Of a stretch of DNA of 64,000 nt, positions 35,747 to 44,685 are shown piece by piece. The position numbers and the translations under genes were made by a program. This DNA is from Microbacterium hominis NBRC 15708. GTDB lineage: Bacteria > Actinomycetota > Actinomycetes > Actinomycetales > Microbacteriaceae. The stretch is from positions 1 through 64,000 of the forward strand of contig NZ_BCWI01000001.1 in NCBI RefSeq assembly GCF_001592125.1. The letters are read 5' to 3'. How positions within the stretch are numbered: the first letter of the stretch is position 1; each line of letters opens with the position of its first letter. Under the pieces are notes generated by a model. That model did no database searches. It was given only the letters and a program-made list of their open reading frames with translations, and had not been told where the DNA came from.

Positions 35747-36754
35747 CTACTCCCATCTGTGGACGGTGACCTTGCCGACTGTGCGGCCGTTCTCGACCAA
35801 CTCGTGCGCCTCGCGGAGTGTGGTCGGTGAGATCGGCGCGAGTGTCGTTGTGGCCGTGGTGCGGATGCGGCCCTGATCTACAAGGTCAGCGACAGTGTTC
35901 AGGAGCTGGTGCTGTTCAATCATGTCCGGGGTCTGCCTGAGCGGGCGGGTGAACATCAGTTCCCAGTGCCAAGCGATGCTCTTGCCCTTGAGCGGGAACA
36001 CGTCGCGCGGACCGTCGTCAATGGCGACAATATGCCCGAACGCTCGAACGATCCGCGCATAGGTTTCGATCTGCCCCGCGGAATGCGCGGTGAACAGCCA
36101 GTCCACGCCATCCTGCGCGACGGCGAGCACCTGCTCAGCCAGGTCGTCGCGGTGGTTCACCACATGCTCCGCGCCCAGGTTGCGCACCCAGGCGGAGCGT
36201 TCATCGTCGGAGGCGGTGGCGATCACGGTGACGTTCGGCAGGAGCGCGTCGGCCAGTGCCAGCATGATCGATCCGACTCCGCCGGTCGCGCCGATCACCA
36301 GCAGGGTGCCGGTCGAGTCCTCGGTAAGGGCGAGCCGCTCGAACAGGGTCTCCCAGGCGGTGATCGCCGTCAGCGGCAGCGCAGCAGCGTCGGCAAACGA
36401 CAGCACCTGCGGCTTGCGCCCCGTAATCCGCTCATCCACAACATGCAGGCGCTGGTTCGTACCTGGCCGGTCGATGCTGCCCGCGTAGTACACCTCGTCA
36501 CCCGGAGCGAACAGCGTCACCGCTGAGCCGACCTCGCGCACCGTACCGGCGGCGTCGAAGCCGAGCACCTTGAACCCGTTCGCAGGAGCGCCTTCCCGCA
36601 GTTTCACATCGACCGGGTTCACCGAGACCGCCTCGACCTCGACCAACAAGTCATGCGGTCCAAGTTCGGGCACCTCGACCTCGCGGGCGGTCAGCGCCTC
36701 GGGGTCGGTGGCGGGGAGGTTCTTCTCGTATCCGATCGCAGTCGTAGCCGTCAT
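35747..36754 (-). CDS. Zinc-type alcohol dehydrogenase-like quinone oxidoreductase
   Basis: 335 residues of the medium-chain dehydrogenase family: N-terminal GroES-like half (VSVNPVDVKLREG), then a Rossmann half with VIGATGGVGSIMLALA. No catalytic zinc-binding cysteines are evident, as in QOR/zeta-crystallin members. It should use NADPH to reduce quinones or enals. It is divergent from a HxlR-type regulator with redox-type cysteines, an arrangement like qor2/qorR of Corynebacterium glutamicum. Confidence 0.85.
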   Translation of the reverse strand: MTATTAIGYEKNLPATDPEALTAREVEVPELGPHDLLVEVEAVSVNPVDVKLREGAPANGFKVLGFDAAGTVREVGSAVTLFAPGDEVYYAGSIDRPGTNQRLHVVDERITGRKPQVLSFADAAALPLTAITAWETLFERLALTEDSTGTLLVIGATGGVGSIMLALADALLPNVTVIATASDDERSAWVRNLGAEHVVNHRDDLAEQVLAVAQDGVDWLFTAHSAGQIETYARIVRAFGHIVAIDDGPRDVFPLKGKSIAWHWELMFTRPLRQTPDMIEQHQLLNTVADLVDQGRIRTTATTTLAPISPTTLREAHELVENGRTVGKVTVHRWE

Positions 36755-36777
36755 GCCAATTATGGTTCCCCAGACCT

Positions 36778-36805
36778 ACTGGTTACCGTCAAGGCAACCT
36801 AGTAC
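36778..36805. promoter_or_regulatory. qor/hxlR intergenic dyad
   Basis: TACTGGTT and AACCTAGTA (36778-36785 and 36797-36805) form an imperfect inverted repeat between the divergent starts; GTACCC and GGATACC follow. It is in the right place to be the HxlR-type operator. Confidence 0.45.
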
Positions 36806-36825
36806 CCATCGGATACCATGAACGT

Positions 36826-37176
36826 ATGAGTCAGACCGTGGATGAGTGCGACCGGAACGACGTGTACGCGGCCATGTGTCCGTGCCGCGACATGCTCGAC
36901 CTGCTCGCCAACAAGTGGAGCGCCCTGGCCATCGGTGCGCTCGAAGACGGGCCGCAACGCAACGGGCAACTCAAACGACGCTTGGAAGGCGTCAGCCCCA
37001 AGGTGCTGTCCCAGACCCTCAAGCGTCTCGAAGACCACGGCCTGCTCACTCGCACCGTCTACCCCGAGGTTCCCGCTCGCGTGGAGTACGAACTTACTGA
37101 CCTCGGACACAGCGCAGCCGCCCCGTTGAAGCATCTGCGCGACTGGGTTGAACACAACGTCGGAACCGACCAGTAG
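36826..37176 (+). CDS. HxlR/DUF24-family redox regulator (QorR-like)
   Basis: 116 residues. The family start CPCRDMLDLLANKWS carries C18 and C20; a single N-terminal cysteine at this position is the redox sensor of QorR/YodB-type proteins. Winged helix RNGQLKRRLEGVSPKVLSQTLKRLEDHGL. It likely represses the divergent quinone reductase and releases it under electrophile or disulfide stress. After its stop only about 20 bases remain before the nested island begins. Confidence 0.82.
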   Translation: MSQTVDECDRNDVYAAMCPCRDMLDLLANKWSALAIGALEDGPQRNGQLKRRLEGVSPKVLSQTLKRLEDHGLLTRTVYPEVPARVEYELTDLGHSAAAPLKHLRDWVEHNVGTDQ

Positions 37177-37190
37177 CGACCCCCTCGGCG

Positions 37191-37313
37191 CTACATCGAG
37201 CCAGGAGTCCCGGCCTCCGCGTAATACCGCGTCAACACAGACGAGGCGTCGCGGTCGCCGTCACCGGACACGACAGAGTTCAGCAGGTACCGGTACCCGT
37301 CACCGGTCGTCAT
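37191..37313 (-). pseudogene. Relaxase N-terminal fragment at left edge of nested island
   Basis: 40 codons reading GDGYRYLLNSVV and LTRYYAEAGTPGSM, clearly the start of a MobF relaxase like the one at 33187. It stops at a TAG right after the breakpoint. The continuation (SWLGSGLAYISGAVEPG) is at 47148 going left. Joining at the shared GGCTC gives an unbroken frame AEAGTPGSWLGSGLAY. Confidence 0.8.
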
Positions 37314-37706
37314 CACCCTAATTGATAACGTCACACCTAGAAGGTGCGAAGTAACCGACGCGCGAGCACAGGAGCGCTTCTGTCATTTCGAAGGCGAGAC
37401 TTCGCGCGATTGGGATTCGCCGGGCCATCCTTCTTCTCTTTCGTCGAACGTCACCGCAACACCGTGTCGCTGGGGTTCGTGAAATCTTCTTCCGGAAGCG
37501 AAACCCAGGTACTGCGCCATGAGGAACTCGCCGCAGCGATGCACAGGCGTTCGACAGTTCGGTCGCACGAACCGATCGTTTGTTAACGGACGGCACTGTA
37601 CGTCGATCGAAAGTCGCGCCGACACCCCCTGCGAATTCGCGTCGCGGGATAGTTTGCCAGGATCCGGCGATCAGCGTGGTGCGCATCAAGGAGGTGCGCA
37701 GCGGCC
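37314..37706. other. Gene-poor stretch with relaxase upstream hairpin
   Basis: On the minus strand CGCACCT (37342-37348) and the hairpin CACCT-TCT-AGGTG (37334-37346) precede the relaxase fragment by about 30 bases, as upstream of the two larger relaxase genes. The rest is lower in GC, with overlapping short frames on both strands and no recognised gene. Confidence 0.45.
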
Positions 37707-38132
37707 TCAGCACGAGGAGCCTGCCCGCGAGGCCGACCACCCCGCCCCTAGGAACGGTAGGAGTGCGACGTCGGGGCGAGCTGGGGGCCACCCCCCGAGA
37801 CCGAAAGTAGCACCGCAGCGACGATAAGCGCCACGCCAACCAGGGTGGTCGTCAGCTCCCCGACCAACGAACCGATCCATCCGCGTTCCTGGAGGTCTCG
37901 GAACATCCTTATGCTCAGCCCGAACGTTCCGTTCGAGCTGCGAACCGATCGTCTCGATGCGTCGTGGCAGACGCCTCAGCTGTCCACCGATGACCTGGAG
38001 TTGCACGCGGCCGTCGGCGAACATCTCCCTTGAGTCCATCGCCAGACGTATGAAATGAGGAGTTCGAGCAAGGGCCCGATCGACCAAGTCGTAGTCGGCA
38101 ACGAGCTGGCACAGCGTTCCCTCGAGTGACAC
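37707..38132 (-). pseudogene. UbiB/AarF-like kinase C-terminal remnant, frameshifted
   Basis: In one frame LEGTL, YDLVDRAL and RLPRRIETIGSQLER; then, after a shift near 37870, GSLVGELTTTLVGVALIVAAVLL, a membrane helix. This order (end of the ABC1 kinase domain, arginine-rich helix, C-terminal hydrophobic segment) is that of UbiB-like proteins. The kinase core is absent. A remnant, not functional. Confidence 0.45.
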
Positions 38133-38213
38133 GAAGGAAACGACTGGCGTTCTCCTCCGCTGTTGGGGACGTCGGGTCGGCTGAAATAATGGCCGGGACG
38201 ATACGGTGGCGAG

Positions 38214-39128
38214 TCAGAGCGCCGTGATCCACCGCGCGATCTCGTCAGCGAGCTCGTCGCTATTGTCTTCGACCATCAGCATGTGGCCGTTCCCAGCGAG
38301 AACAGGCAGTTCGGACGACCAGAAGGTGACGGCGGCGCCCTGATCGGTGAGCCAGGCCACGATGTCCTGATCCAGCTGCGAGGGGTGGTCGGTATCGGCT
38401 CCACCCGTGAAGACGAGAATCGGCTTGTTCGTGAACGCGTCGGTCGGCCCGATCCTCATTTGGCTCCCACCGATGTTCTGACGCTGATAAAGCATCCGGG
38501 CCGGGATCGGCCGAAGGGTGCGGCGGAACACCTCGATGCACTCGCGGGGGAACCGCCGGCTGGGTCCGATGGCCTTGTCGTTCACGAAGGCGCTTGTGGG
38601 TTCCCAGAAACCCATCTTCGGGATGGTCCAGTCGATGGCCGCTCCACGGATGGAGACCTCCTGGTCGGACTCCCTCACGATCTCGGGCACCGCCTGTACA
38701 TTTCCAGGCGGGCCCGGAGCGACGGCTACGAGCCCGTCGATGAGATCGCCATGCGTCTCTAGGAGGCGGAAGCCAATCGGACCTGCCATCGAGTGCACGA
38801 CCAGCACGACGTTCCGGCCGAGACCAGAGAGGAACACGCCCATCCCTCGGCACACGCTCTCATAGTCCAGCCGCGCAGACGCCGCACGATCATCGACGTG
38901 TTGGGCCGCCTCATAGGACAACCCCAGCCAGTCCACCACCAGCACACCGTAGCCAAGCGATACCAATCGTGCCGCCCAGCCCTGTCGGCCGTCGGGCGTC
39001 TCGAGATAGCACTCCTTCGAGACACCACCCCCGTGCACGAGGACGATCCACCGAGCAGGCGCACCCGACGGCGCCAGTTCGGTGTACGAGATCGGCGCGA
39101 CGTCGTCTGGGCGTGAAATCGAATCCAT
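38214..39128 (-). CDS. Alpha/beta hydrolase (first of two)
   Basis: 304 residues from ATG 39128, which has GGGGAAG just upstream; an in-frame ATG at 39152 would overlap the next gene. The fold is recognisable: WIVLVHGGGVS as oxyanion strand, nucleophile serine in VVHSMAGPIG, a late aspartate in FTGGADTDHP and histidine in GNGHML. Cytosolic. It may cleave an ester, amide or C-C bond of an aromatic substrate used by the neighbouring dioxygenase pathway. It is downstream of a second hydrolase and an IclR-type operator. Confidence 0.8.
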   Translation of the reverse strand: MDSISRPDDVAPISYTELAPSGAPARWIVLVHGGGVSKECYLETPDGRQGWAARLVSLGYGVLVVDWLGLSYEAAQHVDDRAASARLDYESVCRGMGVFLSGLGRNVVLVVHSMAGPIGFRLLETHGDLIDGLVAVAPGPPGNVQAVPEIVRESDQEVSIRGAAIDWTIPKMGFWEPTSAFVNDKAIGPSRRFPRECIEVFRRTLRPIPARMLYQRQNIGGSQMRIGPTDAFTNKPILVFTGGADTDHPSQLDQDIVAWLTDQGAAVTFWSSELPVLAGNGHMLMVEDNSDELADEIARWITAL

Positions 39129-39144
39129 AGCTTCCCCAGGCCTG

Positions 39145-39867
39145 TTAGGCAATGACGGCGTCGAGGGCCCGTGCGAGCCTCTCCGGATGCGTGAGCATCA
39201 CCAAATGGCTTCCGTCGATCTCGATCGTGCGCGGACTATCAAGCCGCCCGGCCGCGGCCTGGTAGATCTCAGCGGGAACGGCCTGGTCCTGAGCGAGGAA
39301 CACATAACTTGACGGGATGCTGCTCGCCCAGAACTGGTCGAGGCGGATCGGCTCATTGGACCAGCCTGCCGGCGTTGGGACGAGCCTCGGCTCGAGCGCG
39401 GCGAGCTGCTGCTGCTCGAACGGGGACATGTCCTGCATAGACGCGGCCCAGAGCTCAGGCGGCATGACGATGGTGTTGTCGTCGGACTGACTCGCAAGCG
39501 CCTTCATCGCTGCGACCAACGGATCGGGGAGCACGTCGTTAATGGTCTCGCCGTCGCGCAGCACCCAGGCGTCGACGAAGACGACCCGGCCGATGCGCTC
39601 GGGCATCGCCTCAGCGACGAGTTGGATGAGCGGACCTCCGCCGCTATGACCGACGAGCACGATGTCGAGCTGGGTGAGCTCTCTTACCTGATCGATCAGA
39701 TCGCGCGCCATCATGCTCATCGTGACGCCGGAGCGGTCCACGTCACCGTCTTCGAGACCGCGCAGCGTCGGCGCGATCACCTCGTGCCCCATTCTGCGCA
39801 ATTCGTCGGCGACGCCGTCCCACGCCCAGCCGCCTACCCATCCGCCGTGCACCAGTACGATCTGCAT
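39145..39867 (-). CDS. Alpha/beta hydrolase (second of two)
   Basis: 240 residues, small form. Starts MQIVLVHGGWVGGWAWDGVA, nucleophile in LVGHSGGGP, late histidine in DGSHLVML. Similar to small esterases of the salicylate-esterase/EstC type. First gene of the two-gene hydrolase operon, with the operator at 39888-39904 about 20 bases before its start. Confidence 0.82.
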   Translation of the reverse strand: MQIVLVHGGWVGGWAWDGVADELRRMGHEVIAPTLRGLEDGDVDRSGVTMSMMARDLIDQVRELTQLDIVLVGHSGGGPLIQLVAEAMPERIGRVVFVDAWVLRDGETINDVLPDPLVAAMKALASQSDDNTIVMPPELWAASMQDMSPFEQQQLAALEPRLVPTPAGWSNEPIRLDQFWASSIPSSYVFLAQDQAVPAEIYQAAAGRLDSPRTIEIDGSHLVMLTHPERLARALDAVIA

Positions 39868-39887
39868 TGATCATCCTCTTCGCATAT

Positions 39888-39904
39888 TTATCTGCTGAGC
39901 AGAA
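39888..39904. promoter_or_regulatory. IclR-type operator copy 1 (hydrolase operon)
   Basis: TTATCTGCTGAGCAGAA, an imperfect palindrome built on TCTGCT/AGCAGA. Nearly the same 17-mer lies upstream of the dioxygenase genes (44603-44619; 14 of 17 identical). Confidence 0.65.
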
Positions 39905-40028
39905 CTTGTTCCTAACTAGAAGACACAATAGCTTGCGCGGCGCCAACAGTCCAGCATGGCTCGAGCTCTCTTCAGAACGCGCCGAACGACCCCTGCACCA
40001 GGTCGCAGGGGAAAGAGACGACGAGCCT

Positions 40029-40856
40029 TCAGGAGGTCAGGTCGGCCAGACGTACGGCTGCCTCATCGAGGAGTGCGACGAGGGTCTTCACCTTGCGGGG
40101 AGGCAAGCGGAACACCGGGGCAGATGCGTTGATCGCCAACCGCAGCCCGCTCGCCGAGGGAACGGCCACGGCCACCGAGGCCACGCCCTCCTCGCTCTCC
40201 TCCCGGTTCGTTGCATAGCCCTGCTTCGCGACAAGATCCAGTTGTGCGAGGAGCTCGGTCTTGGTACGGATCGACTGCGGAGTCACCTGTGAGAGTTGCT
40301 CGTCGGGGTAGAGACGGTCCAATTGTTCTCGCGGGAGCTGCGCCAGGAGAACCTTTCCCGTGGAGGTGCAATGGGCCGGCATCTCCTTGCCCAACCGTGA
40401 AGCGACTCGCACCGCCGTCGTCGGTTCCGAGACTGCGAGAAAGCGAGTGGAGTTGCCGTCGAGCGTGCCGAGGTGAACCGTCTCGCCGGCTTGGTGGCTG
40501 AGTTCCTCGAGGATCGGTTGCACGATCTGCGGGATGTCCATCTTTCTCAGCACCGAGAAGGCGATCGTGGTCAACGACGGCCCTGGCCCGTATGTCTTCG
40601 TTCGCGGGTCTTGCCGCACGAATCCTCGCCATTGAAGCATCGCGAGGATGCGATGCGCCGTTGAGGTCGCGACACCCAGGTGCTTGCTGGCGTCCGTCAG
40701 TCGAAGTTCGTTCTTCTCACCGAGCAGGAGCAGGAGTTTCAGGGCATTGTCGACCGACTCGATCGGGTATTGCGGAGCCGCATCGACTCCGTCGGCTGCT
40801 CTATTTCTCTGCACAACAGAAACTGTATCGTTCCTGCCGGCCCTCAGGGCCGCCAT
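40029..40856 (-). CDS. IclR-family regulator of the aromatic cluster
   Basis: 275 residues from ATG 40856. N-terminal winged helix (ALKLLLLLGEKNELRLTDASKHLGVATSTAHRILAML has the usual pattern), then the ligand domain (HLGTLDGNSTRFLAV, HCTSTGKVLLAQLP, GVASVAVAVPSASG). IclR proteins often control aromatic-acid genes. It is the last gene of the dioxygenase operon and two matching operators flank the cluster. Confidence 0.85.
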   Translation of the reverse strand: MAALRAGRNDTVSVVQRNRAADGVDAAPQYPIESVDNALKLLLLLGEKNELRLTDASKHLGVATSTAHRILAMLQWRGFVRQDPRTKTYGPGPSLTTIAFSVLRKMDIPQIVQPILEELSHQAGETVHLGTLDGNSTRFLAVSEPTTAVRVASRLGKEMPAHCTSTGKVLLAQLPREQLDRLYPDEQLSQVTPQSIRTKTELLAQLDLVAKQGYATNREESEEGVASVAVAVPSASGLRLAINASAPVFRLPPRKVKTLVALLDEAAVRLADLTS

Positions 40857-40882
40857 CAAGGGCAAGGCGATCCCGTCCAGGT

Positions 40883-42094
40883 CTATCCGGACGCCGATTC
40901 GAGCAGCCGGCCCAGTCGTACACGAACGTCGGAAAGCGACGATCCCGCTGCGATGGACCGGCGGACTTCGACGAGAGCGCGGGGCCAATTCAGTACCACT
41001 GCCCCGTCGAATGACAGACCATTCTGAGAGTACAGAGACGCGATCCGGTCGGGTGTTCGAGGGTCCGTCACCATCTCGGGGTTGACTGCCGTCGTGCGAC
41101 CGACGATGTGCAGCTTCCAGTTGAACTGGTCACTCCAGACATACTCGACAGGCAGATATGAGCGTCGGTCGTCGGGATGAGCGATGTTGTGCGCGACACA
41201 GCGCGCCTGGTCGACCGCATTCGTCCAGTGCTCAAGACGGGTGAGATCGCCGCGAACCGGATGCCGCCACCGCGCAACATCGCCGATCGCATGGATTTCC
41301 GGGGCGCCGAGTGCCGTGAGGAATTCGTCGCAGACGAGACCGTCGTCGATCTCGAGCCCTGAGTCCTCGAGCCATTCGACGTTCGGCACTGCCCCGATGC
41401 CGATGACGACGACATCACCGTGGAGCTCGGAACCGTCATCCAGGAGCACGCGGAAGTCTCCCTTCGCACCGTCGATCTGCGCGACCGTCCGTCCGAGAAC
41501 CGCATGTACGCCATGCCGGGAGTGCTTCTGCGAGAAGAGGGCGCCAATCTCGTCACCGAGCCGGCGTGACATCAGGTCGCGTGTCGCCGAGACCAGGGTG
41601 ACATCGACTCCGAGCCCAAGAGCGGTCGCGGCGACCTCGGCGCCGATGAAGCCCGCTCCGATGACGATGATCCTGCGATCGGGAACTAGCTCGGCGCGCA
41701 GCCGGTCTGCGTCGTCGAGTGTCCGCAGCACATGGATTCCCTCGCCTTCACCCCACGGCGACGGCCGCGCGCGGACGCCGGTCGCCACCACGAGGTCATC
41801 GAAGCCGACCCGCCGTCCATTCGCCAGCCGGAGCTCCGACAACGCACGGTCCAGACCTACCGCCGGCACACCGAGACGAAGGTCGATGTTAAGCTCGAGC
41901 GCCTCCGCCGCCGTGAGGAGCGTGACCTCGGCTGCACCTGCACCGACGAGGTATCCCTTCGACAGCGGCGGCTTGTCGTAGGGCAGCACGGGCTCGGAGC
42001 CGATGAGCACAACGTCTCCGCGATACCCCTCTGCCCGAAGCGCCTGCGCGGCCCGTACCCCCGCGATCGACGCACCGACAATCGCTGTCGTCAT
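40883..42094 (-). CDS. NADH:ferredoxin reductase of the dioxygenase system
   Basis: 403 residues. FAD site IVGASIAGVRAAQALR, NADH site VIGAGFIGAEVA, second FAD contact IHAIGDVARW; the C-terminal domain follows. This is the BphA4/rhodocoxin-reductase type that passes electrons to a ferredoxin. Its start overlaps the ferredoxin stop (ATGA). Confidence 0.9.
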   Translation of the reverse strand: MTTAIVGASIAGVRAAQALRAEGYRGDVVLIGSEPVLPYDKPPLSKGYLVGAGAAEVTLLTAAEALELNIDLRLGVPAVGLDRALSELRLANGRRVGFDDLVVATGVRARPSPWGEGEGIHVLRTLDDADRLRAELVPDRRIIVIGAGFIGAEVAATALGLGVDVTLVSATRDLMSRRLGDEIGALFSQKHSRHGVHAVLGRTVAQIDGAKGDFRVLLDDGSELHGDVVVIGIGAVPNVEWLEDSGLEIDDGLVCDEFLTALGAPEIHAIGDVARWRHPVRGDLTRLEHWTNAVDQARCVAHNIAHPDDRRSYLPVEYVWSDQFNWKLHIVGRTTAVNPEMVTDPRTPDRIASLYSQNGLSFDGAVVLNWPRALVEVRRSIAAGSSLSDVRVRLGRLLESASG

Positions 42095-42288
42095 TCGTCT
42101 TCCACCCGGAGCGCGGAAACCGGGCAGCTGTTCGCCGCCTCGGTGACCCGTTTCCGGTCGGCCTCGTCGACCTCTGTTCTGAGCAGGATCACGACGCCGT
42201 CGTCATCGAGATCGAAATAGTCTCCCGCGGCCATGATGCAGTTGGCGTAGCCCTGACAGAGCCCGAGATCCGCTTTCACGACAGGCAT
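42091..42288 (-). CDS. [3Fe-4S]-type ferredoxin
   Basis: 65 residues. Cluster ligands: C11 and C17 in LCQGYANC, and a last cysteine in NSCPVSAL; the middle ligand position is alanine, typical of 3Fe-4S ferredoxins of P450 and some dioxygenase systems. It shuttles electrons from the reductase to the oxygenase. Confidence 0.9.
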   Translation of the reverse strand: MPVVKADLGLCQGYANCIMAAGDYFDLDDDGVVILLRTEVDEADRKRVTEAANSCPVSALRVEDE

Positions 42289-42291
42289 GTG

Positions 42292-42618
42292 TCACTCCTC
42301 TCCTGCTTCTTCAGGCGTTATCTCAGGGAACATCGGTGCGAACGGTTGGGCGATCATGGCGGAGAACGTCGCCGTAGTCTGCCAGGTCAGCGCCTCGAGC
42401 TCGAGCGGATCGAGAGCGACCCACTGCCCGGATCGCGGCGACTCGATCAGGAGCCGGGAGCCGTTGCGTGTCTCCACGCGAGATACCCGGATCTCCGAGA
42501 ACTCATTGGCGATCGAGATCGGAGCCCCTACCCGCTGGTCTTCGAGCCGCTGACGTTCGTCTGCTGCTGCGATGGCCGCGATGCGGTCGTCCTCTTCGCC
42601 TTCCCATTCGAGTTTCAT
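42292..42618 (-). CDS. Small conserved protein of ring-hydroxylating dioxygenase clusters
   Basis: 108 residues, acidic N-terminus (EWEGEEDDRIAAIAAADE) and a beta-rich C-terminal part (RVETRNGSRLLIESPRSG, LDPLELEALTWQT). No cofactor motif. Similar small proteins sit between dioxygenase beta-subunit and ferredoxin genes in actinobacteria; their role is not known to me. It overlaps the beta-subunit gene by four bases. Confidence 0.65.
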   Translation of the reverse strand: MKLEWEGEEDDRIAAIAAADERQRLEDQRVGAPISIANEFSEIRVSRVETRNGSRLLIESPRSGQWVALDPLELEALTWQTTATFSAMIAQPFAPMFPEITPEEAGEE

Positions 42619-43202
42619 AGGAAGATCGCCAGATTCTGTGTGCGCAAGACCGACTCGTCGACCGTGATGGTTCGGCGTGCGAGCTGCAACCCGCCGCCGA
42701 CACGTCGCAGAACGTCTTCGCGGCCGGCCGAGATCACCGCGGGCTCGTGCACGTCGCCGCGACTGCGGAAAAGAAGCACCGCAGAATCGACGACGACCTC
42801 GCCCGGGACGTCGCTCTCGAAGGTGCGCACGTTCGTGACGAAGTGACGGAGCCGGGAGGGCGGATCCTCTGTCCAGGCGTGTTCCGTGAGGAAGCGGGCG
42901 ACCCGCCGGCTCAGGGAGTACTTGTTCTCGTCCCAATGCGCCATGCCCGGAGACGTCGAGTACCCGGCGCCGAGCGCGGTAGTGACCTGCACGGGCATGA
43001 TGTAGTGCACATCGTCGGCGATGAGGTCGAGCCAGTCCTCGTACCGCTGCTCGTCGAGGATGTATGCCTCTTCGACGAGCCACCTGTGCGTCTCCAGATG
43101 CAGGCCGTCCGAGAACGACAACGAACTCCCCACCCGCGTGGCTTTGGTCGTATGTGCTCCGAGCGGCGACTCTTTCAGTCGAACCCAGCGCGCCTCGGTC
43201 AT
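42615..43202 (-). CDS. Ring-hydroxylating dioxygenase beta subunit
   Basis: 195 residues with the NTF2-like beta-subunit fold (EAYILDEQRYEDWLDLIADDVHY near residue 45, SRLRHFVTNVR near 115). Structural partner of the catalytic alpha subunit. ATG 43202 overlaps the alpha stop (ATGA). Confidence 0.9.
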   Translation of the reverse strand: MTEARWVRLKESPLGAHTTKATRVGSSLSFSDGLHLETHRWLVEEAYILDEQRYEDWLDLIADDVHYIMPVQVTTALGAGYSTSPGMAHWDENKYSLSRRVARFLTEHAWTEDPPSRLRHFVTNVRTFESDVPGEVVVDSAVLLFRSRGDVHEPAVISAGREDVLRRVGGGLQLARRTITVDESVLRTQNLAIFL

Positions 43203-44572
43203 GACAGCCCCTCCGGCATCCCCACCGACGAGATGATCAGCGCGGTCGGCTCCGTCTCGAGGTAGTCCGCCCAGCGCTCGAGCAGATGCCGCTGGTTGTA
43301 CTCTCCGTAACCGACGTGGGCCACGCCCGGGCCAGAGAACGCGTCCGGTCCGAGCGGCTCCACGACGAATCTGCCGTCTTTCAGCACGCCCATCCGGCTG
43401 TTCAGCAGCAAGCGCCGCGCCATATTCCCTTTCGCGGTGTTCGTAAGGGACACCCAGTTCTCCACATCGTCCTGCTCGAACATCCCCGTGCTGCCGAAGC
43501 ACATCAGGTACGCCTTGTACGACAGAGCCTTGAACTCCTCCGGTGCCGCTGCGTCGACGGCGAACCAGGAAAGCACCTCGGTCTCGTTCTCGCTGATCGG
43601 CTGCCAGGTACGGATCGAGATGAACGGGAGCACGTCGTCGCCGTCTTCCACCTTCGGCCAGTTGTGCACGAAGCTCATGTTCGGGAAGATCGAGGCCGCC
43701 GAGATCATGAAGCCGTTCTCGCCGATCACATTGAGCTGGTCCTGGGACCAGACCTCCTTCATCCGGTCGATCATCTCGTCGGGGTAGCCCACGTAGCGCA
43801 GCCGCTCCTCGAGCGTTCCCTCCGGAAGCTTGTAGGTCGTGCCTCCGCCGTTGCCCGCCCAGTACGTGTTGCCGTCTTTACGCTTCTCCGCCTTCGGTTC
43901 GCGGAAGAGGCCGATCTCGACCACCGAGGTGTGGGTCTGTGGCGTGTGGTACATGTCGCCGGCGAAGTTCTCTGCGCCGATCTTCCAGTTCGCCTTCACC
44001 CGCCAGCGCTGCGGGCCGCGGAGCTCGATGCCCGAGGAGCTCTGCTTCGTGTAGTAGTCGAGATAGAAAGCGAAATCGCCGAGGTAGTCGATCAGCGGTG
44101 GCGCATCCGGATCCATGCTGATGAAGATCAACCCGTTGTAGCTGTCGAGGCTCGGCGCCGGAAGCAGGCGGGCTCCCTTGCGATTGAAGCCAGCCTCGCC
44201 ACCGTACGCCTCTTCGTGGAACGGCAGCCCCACGATTCGTCCGTCGTTGCGGTACGACCAGCCGTGATACGGGCAGCGGAAGTGCGAGGCGTTGCCCATT
44301 TCCGCCCGGCACACCTGCATTCCTCGGTGCAGGCACATGTTGAACATCGCCTTGACGGAGCCACTCTCGTCGCGCACCACGATGAACGAGTCGTCGAGCA
44401 CTCGCCGCACCACGTAGTCGCCGGGCTGAGGGATCTCTGATTCGTGACCCACGAAGATCCACGCGCGACTGAACAAGCGCTCCCGCTCGAGCGCGAAGAT
44501 CTCTTCGTCGTTGTAGATGTGGGCAGGGATCATGCCGCGTCTGACATCGTCGTAGATCGTGTGGTCTGTCAT
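43199..44572 (-). CDS. Ring-hydroxylating dioxygenase alpha subunit
   Basis: 457 residues. Rieske [2Fe-2S] motif CLHRGM...CPYHGWSY (residues about 80-105) and the mononuclear iron site around NFAGDMYHTPQTH, with further aspartate toward the C-terminus. It adds O2 to an aromatic ring to give a cis-dihydrodiol. Gene context (decarboxylase-like aldolase, hydrolases, IclR) suggests an aromatic acid such as phthalate or p-cumate, but the substrate cannot be read from the sequence. Confidence 0.9.
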   Translation of the reverse strand: MTDHTIYDDVRRGMIPAHIYNDEEIFALERERLFSRAWIFVGHESEIPQPGDYVVRRVLDDSFIVVRDESGSVKAMFNMCLHRGMQVCRAEMGNASHFRCPYHGWSYRNDGRIVGLPFHEEAYGGEAGFNRKGARLLPAPSLDSYNGLIFISMDPDAPPLIDYLGDFAFYLDYYTKQSSSGIELRGPQRWRVKANWKIGAENFAGDMYHTPQTHTSVVEIGLFREPKAEKRKDGNTYWAGNGGGTTYKLPEGTLEERLRYVGYPDEMIDRMKEVWSQDQLNVIGENGFMISAASIFPNMSFVHNWPKVEDGDDVLPFISIRTWQPISENETEVLSWFAVDAAAPEEFKALSYKAYLMCFGSTGMFEQDDVENWVSLTNTAKGNMARRLLLNSRMGVLKDGRFVVEPLGPDAFSGPGVAHVGYGEYNQRHLLERWADYLETEPTALIISSVGMPEGLS

Positions 44573-44602
44573 ATCTTGAACGCTCCGTCGAAGTATGGAT
44601 TG

Positions 44603-44619
44603 TTATCTGTCTAGCAGAA
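44603..44619. promoter_or_regulatory. IclR-type operator copy 2 (dioxygenase/aldolase divergent region)
   Basis: TTATCTGTCTAGCAGAA, matching the copy at 39888-39904. It lies about 30 bases before the dioxygenase start and about 65 before the divergent aldolase start, so one site could serve both. Confidence 0.65.
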
Positions 44620-44685
44620 ATGTACTCTGATGTGCGGAAGCGGTCAATTGGAGAACGACCACCGGATCGATTGGAGAAGCACGGA

